From: Littorina saxatilis
Lineage: Eukaryota > Mollusca > Gastropoda > Littorinimorpha > Littorinidae
Assembly: GCF_037325665.1 (NCBI RefSeq)
Contig: NC_090246.1
Coordinates: forward strand, 54,962,547-55,026,546
DNA: 64,000 nucleotides
Reading direction: 5' to 3'
The notes under the pieces were generated by a model. It did no database searches. It was not told the origin of the DNA and was given only the letters and a program-made list of their open reading frames with translations. The position numbers and the translations under genes are program-made. Positions 24,901 through 34,319 of this stretch are shown one piece after another (the stretch's first letter is position 1; every line of letters begins with the position of its first letter).

Positions 24901-27900
24901 AGGGTAGGTAGGTAGGGAATTTTTGTTTGTTTGTTTTTTTGTTGGTCAGGGTAGAAAATAACTATACAGTGATGCAAAGAGACTGGACTTATTATACAAA
25001 GAGAAAGACAACACATTACAAAACAAATGAGACAAAAGGGATGCGGGGTTATCCCCCTTGTGTCGTCTGCCGTCTGTTACTTTCGTTTTGACGCTTTCAT
25101 TGTTTTTTTTTGTTTTTTTTACAAATGCAATAAAAAAAAAGTCTAGGGTCGGCGGGAAAAAACTAGTAGGGTCGGGTGACCAGAAACATACAACTTTTTT
25201 TGTGTGGCCTAAGTGCATGCATTTTCAGTCGAGTAAGTACTGCTGTTTGCAGAAGATCAACACAATCTGAAATATTAACCATAGTTGTATGTCGTCAACT
25301 TCGTAACGTGTACTTTCACAGCACTGAGCCCTAACTTCATTTTGCACAACACAGACCCAGTCATCACAAACGGACGACTATATTTGGCTGTCACTACTTT
25401 AGCACACTTAGTAACACGCGTCAGTGTAGAACGCAATATAAACTTGAAGCAAGTAAGTTAGTAACGTCCACATTTTTTGCAATCTGTCCATTAAAAACTA
25501 TCAGAGCATTTGGTTTCCCCTTTTACCTGTTACGAAGTTAGGCCAAAAAAAAACAAGAAGGGCAAAGCCCATACGACTCACATGCTTGACCTTCTGCTTT
25601 ACACATTTTTCCTACCAAAATACATGTGACCTTGGCCCAAGGTCAAGGTCATCCAAGGTCATGCAACACAAAGCTGTTAATTCAAGACATAGGAAGTACA
25701 ATGGTGCTTATTGGCTCTTTCTACCATGAGATATGGTCACTTTTAGTGGTTCACTACCTTATTTTGGTCACATTTCATAAGGGTCAAAGTGACCTTGACC
25801 TTGATCATATGGGACCAAATGTGTCTCATGATGAAAGCATAACATGTGCCCCACATAATTTTTAAGTTTCAAACAGTTATCTTCCATAGTTCAGGGTCAA
25901 GGTCACTTCAAAATATGTATACAATCCAACTTTGAAGAGCTCCTGTGACCTTGACCTTGAAGCAAGGTAAACCAAACTGGTATCAAAAGATGGGGCTTAC
26001 TTTGCCCTATATATCATATATATAGGTGAGGTATTCATCTCAAAAACTTCAGAGAAAATGGGAAAAATGTGAAAAATAGCTGTTTTTTAGACAACATTTA
26101 TGGCCCCTGCGACCTTGACCTTGAAGCAAGGTCAAGATGCTATGTATGTTTTTTGGGGCCTTGTCATCATACACCATCTTGCCAAATTTGGTACTGATAG
26201 ACTGAATAGTGTCCAAGAAATATTCAACGTTAAAGTTTTCCGGACGGCCAGCCGGCCGGCCGGCTGGCCGGCCGGACGGACGGACGGACGGACGACTCGG
26301 GTGAGTACATAGACTCACTTTTGCTTCGCATGTGAGTCAAAAAAAGGTCTGTTTACGGTAACCCGACCGACCCTAGTTTTTAGGCCCGACCCTAATCTTT
26401 TTTTTGGATCGTCTGAAAAAAACAAACAAACCCGCATCCAAAATAGAGCTGTTTGCGCTCAAACAGCAGACAACAGAAGGGAGGTAAGCTCAAAGTACTG
26501 TTTATAGTTATGTTGGGCAAAAACAAGGATTGATGAGAAGAAATGAACTGTGAAACATCATAGAGAGGGGAGAAATTTTTTTTTAACAAAATGGGAAAAA
26601 AAAAAAAAAAGCCGACCTACCGACCCTATTTTTTCACCCTATGTTACCGTAAACAGACCTATTTTTGGGGGGGCCTTATCGTTGTGTGTCCTGTTATTTC
26701 AATCAAAACTGATTTTGTAGCAAAATTGTTCTGTACTAAACTATACAGCATTCTTGCGGAAGGATATATATATGCATCCGTTGTATCGTTGCATTGTAAC
26801 GTGCACTAGCAGACGGTTTAATGTTTCGTTTCTGCTCTGCTCGCTCATGTTACGAAGTTATTTCGACCATTCGTTGCTGCGCTAATGGTACTTTTTTTTC
26901 AGTTCACGAAATAACTTTATTTATACAGTATGTATCGATATGCTCACAGTGTCCTAAAGATCATATTCATATGAACACATTGTTGGTGAATTTGAAGTTA
27001 GTTCAGTTTTTGACTCCCAATCCCATGTCACAGTTTGGTGCCCAGCTCCAGAGAACAACCCATACACCAGTCTTAACAGTTCCGCGGCCATTTTAGATCT
27101 CGCACATGCGCACTTCTTTTATCGCGAGCAGATTCGACCTATTTCCTTTTCCGGGTGATGCGCATATCGTTTTTCGGCATGTTTATGTCTTTTTCCTTTT
27201 CCGGTTGATTTCACCGCATGCGCAGATCCGTGTTATTCGCCCACGTCTCTACGCAAGGGAGACTACTCGTCTCCGGCGCACTACTCCACCCGTTGCCGAA
27301 AGGGGGAAACATTTTCTTCAGTACAAGTAGATCTAGTCTTTATGAATAAACAATTAACAAGAAGGACGTTGTAAATTCATTCAATGCAGATAAAATAACA
27401 AATATGTTTGACGAACTTGTTCTGTTCTTATTCACATGACAAAATAATTATGTGAAGATCGAGAGATGTTATTAACAAGAAGAGCAAACGCTCGATCGAG
27501 TCACTTTCGCAGTTCTGAATATTATATGAGGCATCAGATGGACAGGAAGAAATTGCTATTCACAACACAATGAGTCACGTTCACATAAAATTTGAGCCCG
27601 GTCACTTTTATAGTTTCCGAGAAAAGCCCAACGTTAAGTTGTGTGTTGCCGAACAGAAAAGGCTAGTTATCTCCCTTGTTTTTCTGATAACGTTCGTAAA
27701 AGGCTACAGATGTAAATACTTTGATGTAAAGAATAATCCTACAAAGTTTCAATCACATCCGATGAACTTTGTCAAAGATATAAAATGTCTAATTTTTCCT
27801 TTGACGCTGACCTGTGACCTTGAAAAAGGTCAAAGGTCAACGAAACCATCGTTAAAGTGTAGAGGTCATTGGAGGTCACGACTAAACAAAATATGAGCCC

Positions 27901-30171
27901 GATCGCTTTGATAGTTTCCGAGAAAAGTCCAACGTTAAGGTGGTGTCTACGGACGGCCGGCCGGACAGACTAACACTGACCGATTACATAGAGTCACTTT
28001 TTCTCAAGTGACTCAAAAAACCGTGTTCCAGGCAACTCGCAAACAGATAACCGCTGTGTACTTCACCACAACCCAACGCAAAGGAAACATGACACACTAC
28101 TATTTGGCATAGGCTACCTTTTTGAATTCATTGAACTTTCCCCACTAAATTCGGCTCACATCAGTCGTACTACAAGTTTGTCAAAACACGACACTACAGG
28201 CGATAACAAATGCCCACCTGAATGGTGGTTCGCAACCACACACTAACGACCGTCGAGGCACGTAATGAATTTTGCACCTGAGGCCAAAAATCCTGGAACG
28301 CCGAAGAAGAAGAAGAAGAATTTTGCAATCTTCCGACCACCATTTTTTAAGTCGGTTACTCCCATTAGGCTGCAACCAATAACACAGCATGTTAACGCCA
28401 TCGCTAATTTGGATGTAACGTGAGGTTTTTGTTATAACGGCGTAGTGGAAAACACACCGTCCCGTTCACAGGAGCTTGTATCAAATCGCCGGTCGATCAT
28501 TATTTACAGTCCACTACTACGACATACTACTACTATATACTACTTGTATATATAGTAGTAGTATGTCGTAGTAGTGGACTGTAAATAATGATCGACCGGC
28601 GATTTGATACAAGCTCCTGTGGTCCCGTTCAATTGCTTCCATCACGTTGAGCAGACGATAGTCTCTGAGACGATGCAGCGGTTGCTCGTCGAAATTTCTC
28701 GTCCAACCAGAATCGCTTTGGGCAGTATCACGTGAGTTTTCCTTCTTTGTACCATGTAAGAGTGCCGGAACTGTTAACTGGTGTATTTATAATAAAACTG
28801 TTTCACTTTCAGTTTCAGTCAAGCATTAAGAAGCTTGCTGAAAATAACTTAGAATTCAAGAATTCAAAAAAGATATCAAACACTGAAACAGTCATCTTTA
28901 CGTGAAAGTTGATAATTGCAGTTAGATATTTTCTCTCTCCGTTTTATGTGGTCGGAGCACAGGCGGAAGGTATCGTTCAATATAGCTATTCTGATGGACA
29001 CGTGGGGGAATTCGGGGGCCGCTGTGATTGGATGGTCTCACACATCCCTTTTCCGATCATCAAAGCATAACGCTACGAAAGTCGGCCATTTTTGCCGATA
29101 TCCAAACGATATCGGCAAAAACAAAGACGCATGGTTCCGGTTTCTTCCACGTGTATAAAGTACACGCATACCTCGCCAGGTTTGTTCCTGTGACTAGTCG
29201 ACAGACGATGCCATTTGCTTTGTGTGTGTTTTTGTTGTTGCTTACTGTACATGACATACATTGCGTGTAAAATCCAGTTCTTTAACAGGCAACAAACCTT
29301 GCACATTTCCAGAAGCTGCAATCTGAAGAGACCTATCTCTGATTCTAGCAGACGATCTCTCCAATGTTTAACACAAAATCAGCAAACTCTCCTGTCACAT
29401 AGAACGTCCATTGTATAGTGCAATGTTGAAATGAAGTTACCGGTCTGAAACATTTCGTTGTTTCTTCTGAGACAATCCTTGTTCTCTTATCATCTACAGA
29501 TTTACCGCAGTCTTCACCACGCGAATTCCCAACAGAAGTCAGACTTTCGAACATACAATCTACGTAGGCAAGCATGATACGTCATGACGTCATATGATTC
29601 CTAACATATTGACGTAATGCTAAGCATCCGGTTATCTCGAGTTTTCTCCGTAATACATGTCCGTGGGTTTTTCAATGTTCGGTTATTTCCGTGGCTTCAT
29701 GCGGAAAGGGAACCGTCGTCTGCAATCAACGACATGGACCATTCTGGTACTTGTTGCCGACAAAAACATGATTTTAACAGAGAATTGAATGTCAGAATAG
29801 CTATATAAACGCTATTGTGTTTTCATCGTAGCAATAGGGTCCGATATTTAGACTCGAACAAGTATAATGCGACTCGTCTTCGACTCGTCGGCATTATACT
29901 TGTCTCGTCTAAATATCGGGCCCTATTGCTACGCTGAAAACACAATAGCTGTTACTGGACCACTACTTCCATAGAAAGACTATGGAAGTAGTGGTCCAGT
30001 GAACGATACCTTCCGCCTGTGGTCGGTCGAGCAAGCGCAACAATTTGATCATCATGTTTGACAACTCGTGTTCCTCACCTGTTCATCCCCATCGAACACT
30101 TCAAAATTACTACAAGTTTGACTGGTCGCCAGATGTAGTAATCCTATCAATAACAACACGGAAAGACCCAT
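11375..30171 (-). CDS. IL-17 receptor-like SEFIR transmembrane receptor, complete
   Basis: Thirteen coding exons on the minus strand: 30171-30079, 23141-23111, 20572-20423, 19254-19142, 17614-17479, 16320-16115, 15837-15772, 15438-15318, 14543-14307, 13888-13799, 13264-13032, 12249-11962 and 11560-11375. All borders are GT-AG, every phase matches and the total is 1950 nt (649 residues plus stop). Order: signal peptide MGLSVLLLIGLLHLATSQ; ectodomain to about residue 352 with paired Cys and several Asn sequons (NVTC, NLS, NST, NQT, NFT); Thr/Ser stalk; transmembrane helix about 353-375; SEFIR domain from about residue 416 (KTVLLLASEDHKYFSQ, VVIIVTSQ). From family knowledge such receptors bind IL-17-type cytokines and recruit CIKS/Act1-type adaptors through SEFIR-SEFIR contact to activate innate defence. 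Which vertebrate paralogue it is closest to I cannot say. Joining the second exon directly to the first is inferred from phase and intervening stop codons. Confidence 0.88.
13032..13264 (-). CDS. IL-17R-like exon 11: SEFIR domain core
   Basis: Seventy-seven complete codons carrying the first half of the SEFIR fold: strand KTVLLLASED, helix YFSQALNNFSTFLTLHC, strand CDVMFAPEQL, then INQADVVIIVTSQ. The next exon (12249-11962) continues it with CRQYQAF and VMMVRFEH. Donor CAA|GTATGT. Confidence 0.88.
13645..13790. repeat. (TG)n and (AG)n microsatellites
   Basis: A TG tract at 13645-13728 and an AG tract at 13758-13790, in the intron just downstream of the 13888-13799 exon. The Leu/Ser/His-rich frames over it are artefacts. 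Confidence 0.9.
14307..14543 (-). CDS. IL-17R-like exon 9: stalk and transmembrane helix
   Basis: Seventy-nine codons in phase 1-1. It begins with a Thr/Ser-only stretch of about 20 residues made by two copies of a 24-bp unit (plus-strand word GTTGTTGATGTTGTGGAAG), a likely O-glycosylated stalk. Then an acidic spacer, then the helix VIVPAVIVPVVLVAGLIAG and basic stop-transfer residues KQRK. Confidence 0.85.
15960..16104. mobile_element. Tc1/mariner-like MITE end beside a splice donor
   Basis: The right end reads GGTTCCACTG-TA on the plus strand with upstream GTCTTAAAAGG words, the same family as 1711-1857. It ends about 11 bp from the donor of the 16320-16115 exon. The left limit is unclear. 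Confidence 0.45.
16363..16417. repeat. (CA)n microsatellite
   Basis: About 27 CA units in the intron upstream of the 16320-16115 exon. Confidence 0.9.
16849..17166 (+). repeat. tRNA-derived SINE with (CAAA)n tail
   Basis: The head has an A box (TGGCCTAACTAGTGG, from 16860) and a B box (GGTTCGAACCC, 16907-16917) at tRNA-like spacing, followed by a non-tRNA body of about 200 bp and a (CAAA)n tail ending at 17166. It lies in an IL-17R-like intron, antisense to the gene. The aminoacyl-stem complement is missing, so it is not a tRNA gene. Confidence 0.85.
17640..18249. other. Intron sequence, nothing recognised
   Basis: Between the 17614 and 19254 exons. The segment at 17820-17925 (GGACACCC, GTGACCGGCACACC) looks like an old repeat fragment. 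No exon with borders and the right phase. Confidence 0.4.
18250..18487 (+). repeat. Short retroposon with (ATTG)n tail
   Basis: Begins near TTATATCGCGCACATATCTC and ends GCGCGATATAAGCCTC plus (ATTG)n. The two GCGC-ATAT words are inverted near the ends. Class unassigned; in an intron of the IL-17R-like gene. Confidence 0.5.
18488..19130. other. Intron sequence with an acidic open frame
   Basis: A plus-strand frame without Met at about 18540-18711 reads Ser/Glu/Asp-rich (TTEGDSYESDEQSDSASNDL) and ends in TGA. It is preceded by a possible acceptor TTATTGCAG. I cannot tie it to a gene; it may be a relic or chance. Confidence 0.25.
19405..19590. repeat. Imperfect foldback repeat
   Basis: TTAACATGCTTCCATTTGAA at the left meets its complement at 19560-19585, with further matches (GGTCTTCATCG, GACGCCC) toward a centre near 19500. 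A possible outer arm ATTGTAATTCAATC (19590-19605) is met by its complement near 20143-20156. Confidence 0.6.
20921..21769 (-). mobile_element. HLE2 copy A (Helentron-like, non-autonomous)
   Basis: In element orientation: 5' hairpin GACTCACATGC..GTGAGTC, a 3' repeat of the arm (GCATGTGAGTC), the hairpin GGGCTTTGCCC and the end TTCTTGT. A block of GGCCGG/CGGA units lies near the element's 5' end (21674-21722). On the plus strand it carries about eleven exact TCAAGGTCA or TGACCTTGA words. No gene. In an IL-17R-like intron. Copies B-D: 25553-26344, 55961-56784, 56823-57604. Confidence 0.65.
21791..22677 (+). mobile_element. HLE1 copy B (Helentron-like)
   Basis: Same architecture as copy A, with a long (GT)n tract at 21857-21926. 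T flanks on both sides. It lies 22 bp from HLE2 copy A, in an IL-17R-like intron. Confidence 0.65.
23390..23960 (-). mobile_element. LINE fragment, reverse transcriptase C-terminus
   Basis: Two overlapping minus-strand frames carry the end of a Jockey/CR1-type ORF2: YTDRNPGSVTTMLNKLNWES, then RHKAT-like, MYKIKNS, RTISEWNKLP and SLESFRSRLG. The coding frame changes near 23870, and a G(24) homopolymer at 23686-23709 breaks the region before EWNKLP. Only the last 120 or so residues remain, so it is a dead 5'-truncated copy in intron 1 of the receptor gene. Confidence 0.75.
23961..24851. other. Intron 1 sequence, nothing recognised
   Basis: Unique-looking sequence between the LINE fragment and a MITE. 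No exon that would fit the receptor frame. Confidence 0.4.
24852..25210. mobile_element. TIR MITE, TTGTATGTTTCTGGT variety
   Basis: About 360 bp. Inverted ends read GGC(C)ACA plus an A-run plus GTTGTATGTTTCTGGT on both sides, then GGGTAGG/GGGTCGG words. The inside (GGGGTTATCCCCCTTGTG and neighbours) recurs, inverted, at 63770-63840. Related in design to 705-994. Confidence 0.65.
25211..25552. other. Intron 1 sequence, nothing recognised
   Basis: No gene or clear repeat ends seen. Confidence 0.4.
25553..26344 (-). mobile_element. HLE2 copy B (Helentron-like)
   Basis: Same ends as copy A, with an internal deletion of the first group of GACCTTGACC words. The GC-rich tract is GGCCGG/GGCTGG type (26243-26294). 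It abuts a MITE whose A-run overlaps the element end. Confidence 0.65.
26338..26675. mobile_element. TIR MITE, GGTCTGTTTACGGTAAC variety
   Basis: Inverted ends GGTCTGTTTACGGTAAC and complement, then CCGACC words and A/T-runs. Same design as 705-994 with altered terminal words. Confidence 0.6.
26676..27474. other. Intron 1 sequence with CpG-rich patch
   Basis: At about 27080-27310 the sequence becomes CpG-rich, with CATGCGCA/CGCATGCGCAG words like NRF1 sites. It could be a cryptic or alternative promoter; no exon is visible. Confidence 0.3.
27475..28020 (-). mobile_element. HLE3 copy B (Helentron-like)
   Basis: Near-identical to 8188-8745, including an identical 108-codon open frame, but with fewer GGCCGGAC units (27954-27966). 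The DR1 motif AGGTCA-A-AGGTCA is at 27827-27839. Confidence 0.65.
28021..28458. other. Intron 1 sequence, short (GAA)n
   Basis: A (GAA)n tract at 28303-28319 after CCTGGAACGCC looks like the tail of an old SINE; otherwise nothing recognised. Confidence 0.4.
28467..28621. mobile_element. Foldback MITE, near-perfect palindrome, 8-bp TSD
   Basis: Arms of about 72 bp, left starting CACAGGAGCTTGTATC and right ending in its complement, separated by a loop of about 10 bp near 28544. It is flanked by the 8-bp direct repeat GTCCCGTT (28459-28466 and 28622-28629), which fits a hAT-type or similar DNA transposon. Confidence 0.8.
28960..30021. repeat. Inverted flanks around repeat Y copy 1
   Basis: ACAGGCGGAAGGTATCGTTC lies just left of repeat Y, and its exact complement lies right of it (about 30000-30021). 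Between the repeat and the right arm is a separate 47-bp palindrome (29953-29999, ACTGGACCACTACTTCC arms). Copy 2 lacks these flanks. Confidence 0.7.
28980..29954. repeat. Repeat Y copy 1, about 1 kb
   Basis: Highly similar to 58797-59776. The left end reads ATATAGCTATTCTGA; its complement TCAGAATAGCTAT lies at 29792-29804. It is followed by a palindromic tail (AACGCTATTGTGTTTTC to about 29951) with a centre near 29875. The minus strand carries a frame starting MLAYVDCMFESL at 29575, shorter here than in copy 2 because of a small internal deletion. Confidence 0.65.
30079..30171 (-). CDS. IL-17R-like exon 1: start and signal peptide
   Basis: Thirty-one codons beginning MGLSVLLLIGLLHLATSQ (hydrophobic core, likely cleavage after SQ) then TCSNFEVFDGDEQ, with donor CAG|GTGAGG in phase 0. 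The next exon (31 nt, 23141-23111) starts in phase 0 with INVTCTLFKA. Confidence 0.85.
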
Positions 30172-30400
30172 TCTGGCTGGAATAGAAAAAGCAATCCGTG
30201 TAGCATACTTTTCGTCAACTGCTCTACTCCATGATGTTGTCAGTTGTGGGCTATGTGACGATATGGATCATTAGATGACGTAAGCTTATCTAATGATGTC
30301 ATCTGATAGGAAGTGCGTAGACCTTTTTCACTTAAATTTTGGCGCATGCGCTGTGAAGCCTTATTGTCAGATCTACCGGAACTACTGAGGGGGCAAACTG
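30172..30400 (-). promoter_or_regulatory. Upstream region of IL-17R-like gene
   Basis: Sequence between the receptor start codon and the divergent THAP relic. Contains GATGACGTAAGC (ATF/CREB-like) within a partly palindromic ATCATTAGATGACG..CTAATGATGTCATC stretch at 30267-30308. Promoter role inferred from position. Confidence 0.35.
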
Positions 30401-31733
30401 AGGAAAAATCGACAACGTGAGGCTTGGTGCAAAGTAAAGTGCGGAGACGACGAGGCAAACTGTTGTGTTTACAACTGCAAGTCAGTGCAACAGTGGAATG
30501 AAGAAAGCGGAGAACTACGGTGGACAGAATTTGTCATTGTATGGCTTTCCGATGGGTGCAAGTGCGAAGGCGCAACAGCGAAGGACGCGATGGTGCAAGC
30601 AATCCGACGACAGGGCCCGGGCCTTTTGTCGTGCCATTGAAAAGTCTGCTCGCGTCACTTCGTGTCTGGCAATGGCACGGCTATCAACGATGCCAACTCC
30701 GTTGACTTCGTACCCACCCTTAGTCTTGGATTTGAGAGAACATCAAGAACAAGTGACTCTAGCAGAAGGACAAGGTACTGGTCGGAGACGTGACTTTGTC
30801 CGCTGAAGACCGACGACAAGCAAGCGGTTTTGCTCCCACCCCCCAGTGTCAACGCTGAAAATATCATCGGATCTGGAAGACTCGGACTCAGAGCCAAGTA
30901 AGCTTTGTTTGTTTTTATCAATTTATGATATGCTGACTTAAAATTGTCTTCCTACACCAGTGTATAAGAAATTTAAAATGAATCGGCAGCCCAAAACGGA
31001 TGCAAAGGAAGGGTCACGAAACAGATTCAAGATTTTAGAAAACAAACAAACAAGATCTAGACATATGTTGACAAGCCGCGTGCATTCAATCAACCGACTC
31101 TTGAATGGAGAAGATAAAGGAGGTAAGTTGATACAGATAGTGATGCAGTTTTCAAGACATCGATAAAGCTCATGCTGAATCATTTTTTTTATTCCCAGAA
31201 ATGTACCATTGAATTGATGCAACAACAAAAATAGCACTAGATTTCTACAATTTTGATTTTGCATGGAACACTCCAAAATAATTTCCGGGGAGCATCTCCC
31301 GCACCCCTAAGTTTTTTTCAATTTCACGAGTTATTTCCCTCGTGTATTTTCATGCTTAAATGCTGTGAGTGTGATGCATGTGTAATCTGATAACAAGATC
31401 ATTGATGCTAATTCTATTGCTAATGTATACAATCATTTGATTTTGTATTTACAGAAGCAGCCCGTTTCTTTGCCCTCCGCATCTAGTGAGAGCTTAGGAC
31501 CAGGGCCAGATCATCATGCCTTGCAAAGAGGGACACGACTACCTGTGAGGGTATTGTTATTGGAACACAGACTACCTCAAGTTGGGCAGAGCTGCAGATG
31601 ACAATTACATAACAGGTCTCTGTGATTAATCGTCTGACAGAAGATGTTTCTGGCTTGAAGAAAGACAACATGAAGCTGAAGGAGAACATACGCTCTTTTT
31701 CTGTTGATTCTCTACTGAAAAATGACACTGCAG

Positions 31734-33470
31734 CAGGGATGTCGTTAGGCGTCGGACATCGGACATATAACGATGAAAATCCCCACATCAGTTGTCCGAT
31801 TCATATTGCCGCATGTCGGTCAGATGTCCTATCGTTTTAGCCTGAGCGTGGTCATTGTTCGATATGTACTCCATTCCATCGGACAGCGCGATATTCGTTA
31901 ATTTTCATTTCAAGATACAAATCTTCTAAAAGACCCAACGCTCTCGTGTTCAGCTGACACTGTCAGTGCCGAGTGCGGATCTTTTCTTTTGTCGGGAATT
32001 CCCGAACCGTTTGCGGTATGCGCCGTTTGGGTATAACCGTCTCGGTGCAGCGCACTGATCTAAAAATAGTGGATTCTTTTTAGATCAGTGCATGCTACAG
32101 GAGTACGGGAGACAACTCCAACTGACTAAATTTGTAGTCTGCTTTTGTTTTCGATACGAGACGAAGCACTGAATTATGCCGCTGAAAAAAAAACTAAAGC
32201 CTGCAAAAGATCAGCATTAGATCAAACCGATCATTACATTTAGACAAGTTATGACTAAATGTTTTAACATCGAGGGGGGAATCGAGACGAGGGTCGTGGT
32301 GTATGTGTGTGTGTGTATGTGTGTGTGTGTGTGTGCGTGTAGAGCGATTCAGACCAAACTACTGGACCGATCTTTATGAAATTTGACATGAGAGTTCCTG
32401 GGATTGATATCCCCATACGTTTTTTTCATTTTTTTGATAAATGTCTTTTATGACGTCATATCCGGCTTTTCGTGAAAGTTGAGGCGGCACTGTCACGCTC
32501 TCATTTTTCAACCAAATTGGTTGAAATTTTGGTCAAGTAATCTTCGACGAAGCCCGGACTTCGGTATTGCATTTCAGCTTGGTGGCTTAAAAATTAATTA
32601 ATGACTTTGGTCATTAAAAATCTGAAAATTGTAAAAAAAAAAAAAAATTTATAAAACGATCTAAATTTACGTTCATCTTATTCTCCATCATTTTCTGATT
32701 CCAAAAACATATAAATATGTTATATTTGGATTAAAAACAAGCTCTGAAAATTAAATATATAAAAATTATTATCAAAATTAAATTGTCGAAATCAATTTTA
32801 AAAACACTTTCATCTTATTCCTTGTCGGTTCCTGATTCCAAAATCATATTGATATGATATGTTTGGATTAAAAACACGCTCAGAAAGTTAAAACAAAGAG
32901 AGGTACAGAAAAGCGTGCTATCCTTCTTAGCGCAACTACTACCCCGCTCTTCTTGTCAATTTCACTGCCTTTGCCATGAGCGGTGGACTGACGATGCTAC
33001 GAGTATACGGTCTTGCTGAAAAAATGGCATTGCGTTCAGTTTCATTCTGTGAGTTCGACAGCTACTTGACTAAATGTTGTATTTTCGCCTTACGCGACTT
33101 GTTTTGTTTGTCAGCTTTTATCCAAATCATGCAGCATTTAATCAAAGTACGAGCTCTGAAGTTGTTCACGTTGGTTTCTTTTTTATGGTTTCTTTGAAAC
33201 TAAACAAATACAACATTATACGCACACTGTGTACTGTTGATGTATTTACTATATTATGTGTGTGTTCTACAGCGCGCGCGCGTGGGTGTGTGTGTGTGCG
33301 TGTGTGTGTGGGCGCATGACTTTGGAACAATTCCATGGAATGTGTTATAAGCTGTTTGGCGCAAATTCATAATGTCCTATTACACTTTCTGAAAGCGGTC
33401 AAATGTCCTATTGATGCTGAAGAACTCAGGACATTTGTCCTATAGGTATGAATTTGTAGCAACATCCCTG
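31734..33470. mobile_element. hAT-like MITE copy 2, carrying a nested HLE1
   Basis: Same CAGGGATGT/ACATCCCTG ends as 3396-4245, flanked by the 6-bp repeat CTGCAG (31728-31733 and 33471-33476). It interrupts the THAP relic's frame. Without the nested HLE1 copy C it is about 870 bp, the same as copy 1. Confidence 0.78.
32236..33102 (+). mobile_element. HLE1 copy C, nested in the hAT-like MITE
   Basis: Inserted in the MITE where copy 1 reads GATCATTTTG; T flanks on both sides and no clear target duplication beyond T. It retains the 5' hairpin (one changed base), a GT tract, and the 3' TCGCCTTACGCGA-CTTGT end. Confidence 0.7.
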
Positions 33471-33722
33471 CTGCAGTATGGTTTTACACATATGGTGATC
33501 TTTCGGTATGCATGTACCTACTTCGTAAAAAAGGCAGGTCTACATTACTGGGTTGATGAGCTGCCCAAGGCCACATCACTCCAATGAGCAAGAAGCTTAT
33601 TAATTTGTCATGTAATGGTTTATATAATTTACTCTGGTACTGTATAGAATAAAGGGCCCATTATCAATCAAATCTCTGGTCTGGTCCGAGTTTGTTTCAT
33701 AAATGATTGTATGTGAGCTTAC

Positions 33723-34171
33723 TTCTTCTTCTTCTACGTTCCCGGTTCCTTATGTTGGGTTTGATGCGTGCATGCCTGGTTTTCTCCTGTAGATGGGTGT
33801 CGGCACAGAAGGTCTGCCCGCTGTCCTCAGCCAACATGCTCCGTCTTCATGGCAGCTCAAATTTTTTATCGAGGTTCTCTCCTCTAGAACCGCCGTGTTT
33901 CGCCTAGGGGCTTGCGCTGCCTAGTTGATAGGGTCACCTCGTAGAGGATGTGGTCATAGACCACGCACGGTCGGTCTTGGGATAGGGAAACGTTATGCTA
34001 GTCCGGAGGGATTACACCACAATGGCCACCTCGCGAAGACCCAGGGTCCTAGACTAGGGAGGTCCAAGGGGGAGCACCGGGAGGGCTACCCCTCTACCCG
34101 CACCTCCAACACAATCCCTTCCCCTGGTAGCTTCATCCCCAAGGAGGAAACAAAGCTACCTGCAACACCCC
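33723..34171 (-). mobile_element. Non-LTR retroposon fragment with 11-bp TSD
   Basis: A 449-bp insert flanked by TGTGAGCTTAC (33712-33722 and 34172-34182). The left end is (TTC)n, so it reads on the minus strand with a (GAA)n tail. No long frame. Likely a 5'-truncated LINE 3' end or a SINE. Confidence 0.75.
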
Positions 34172-34319
34172 TGTGAGCTTACGAACATAACGATTTCCAC
34201 TTTAGATAAATGCGATCAAGATAATTAGGTAGACAACATGTCAAGAGACGTTTATTCCTTATTTCTTGTTATAATTGAAGGATATTATTATGCAATATAC
34301 TGCTTTGTTTTTTAAAATA

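Larger units (their letters stand above)
30400..33660 (+). pseudogene. THAP-domain gene or DNA-transposon relic
   Basis: A broken plus-strand gene, head-to-head with the receptor gene. The THAP zinc finger is visible but spread over three frames at 30420-30780: CCVYNC, then LYGFPMGASAKAQQRRTRW, then HFVSGNGTAI. Exon borders follow: donor at 30898, exon 30961-31122 (KKFKMNRQPKTDAKEGSRNR) with donor GGAG|GTAAGT, acceptor at 31455. At 31622-31733 a coiled coil reads LTEDVSGLKKDNMKLKEN then FSVDSLLKNDTA. The frame then resumes beyond an inserted MITE as VWFYTYGDLSVCMYLL at 33477. This order (THAP, coiled coil, short FYTG-like motif) is that of THAP plus DDE_4 proteins (ISL2EU transposons and their derivatives). 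An AATAAA lies at 33648. Non-functional by frame changes and insertion. Confidence 0.65.
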
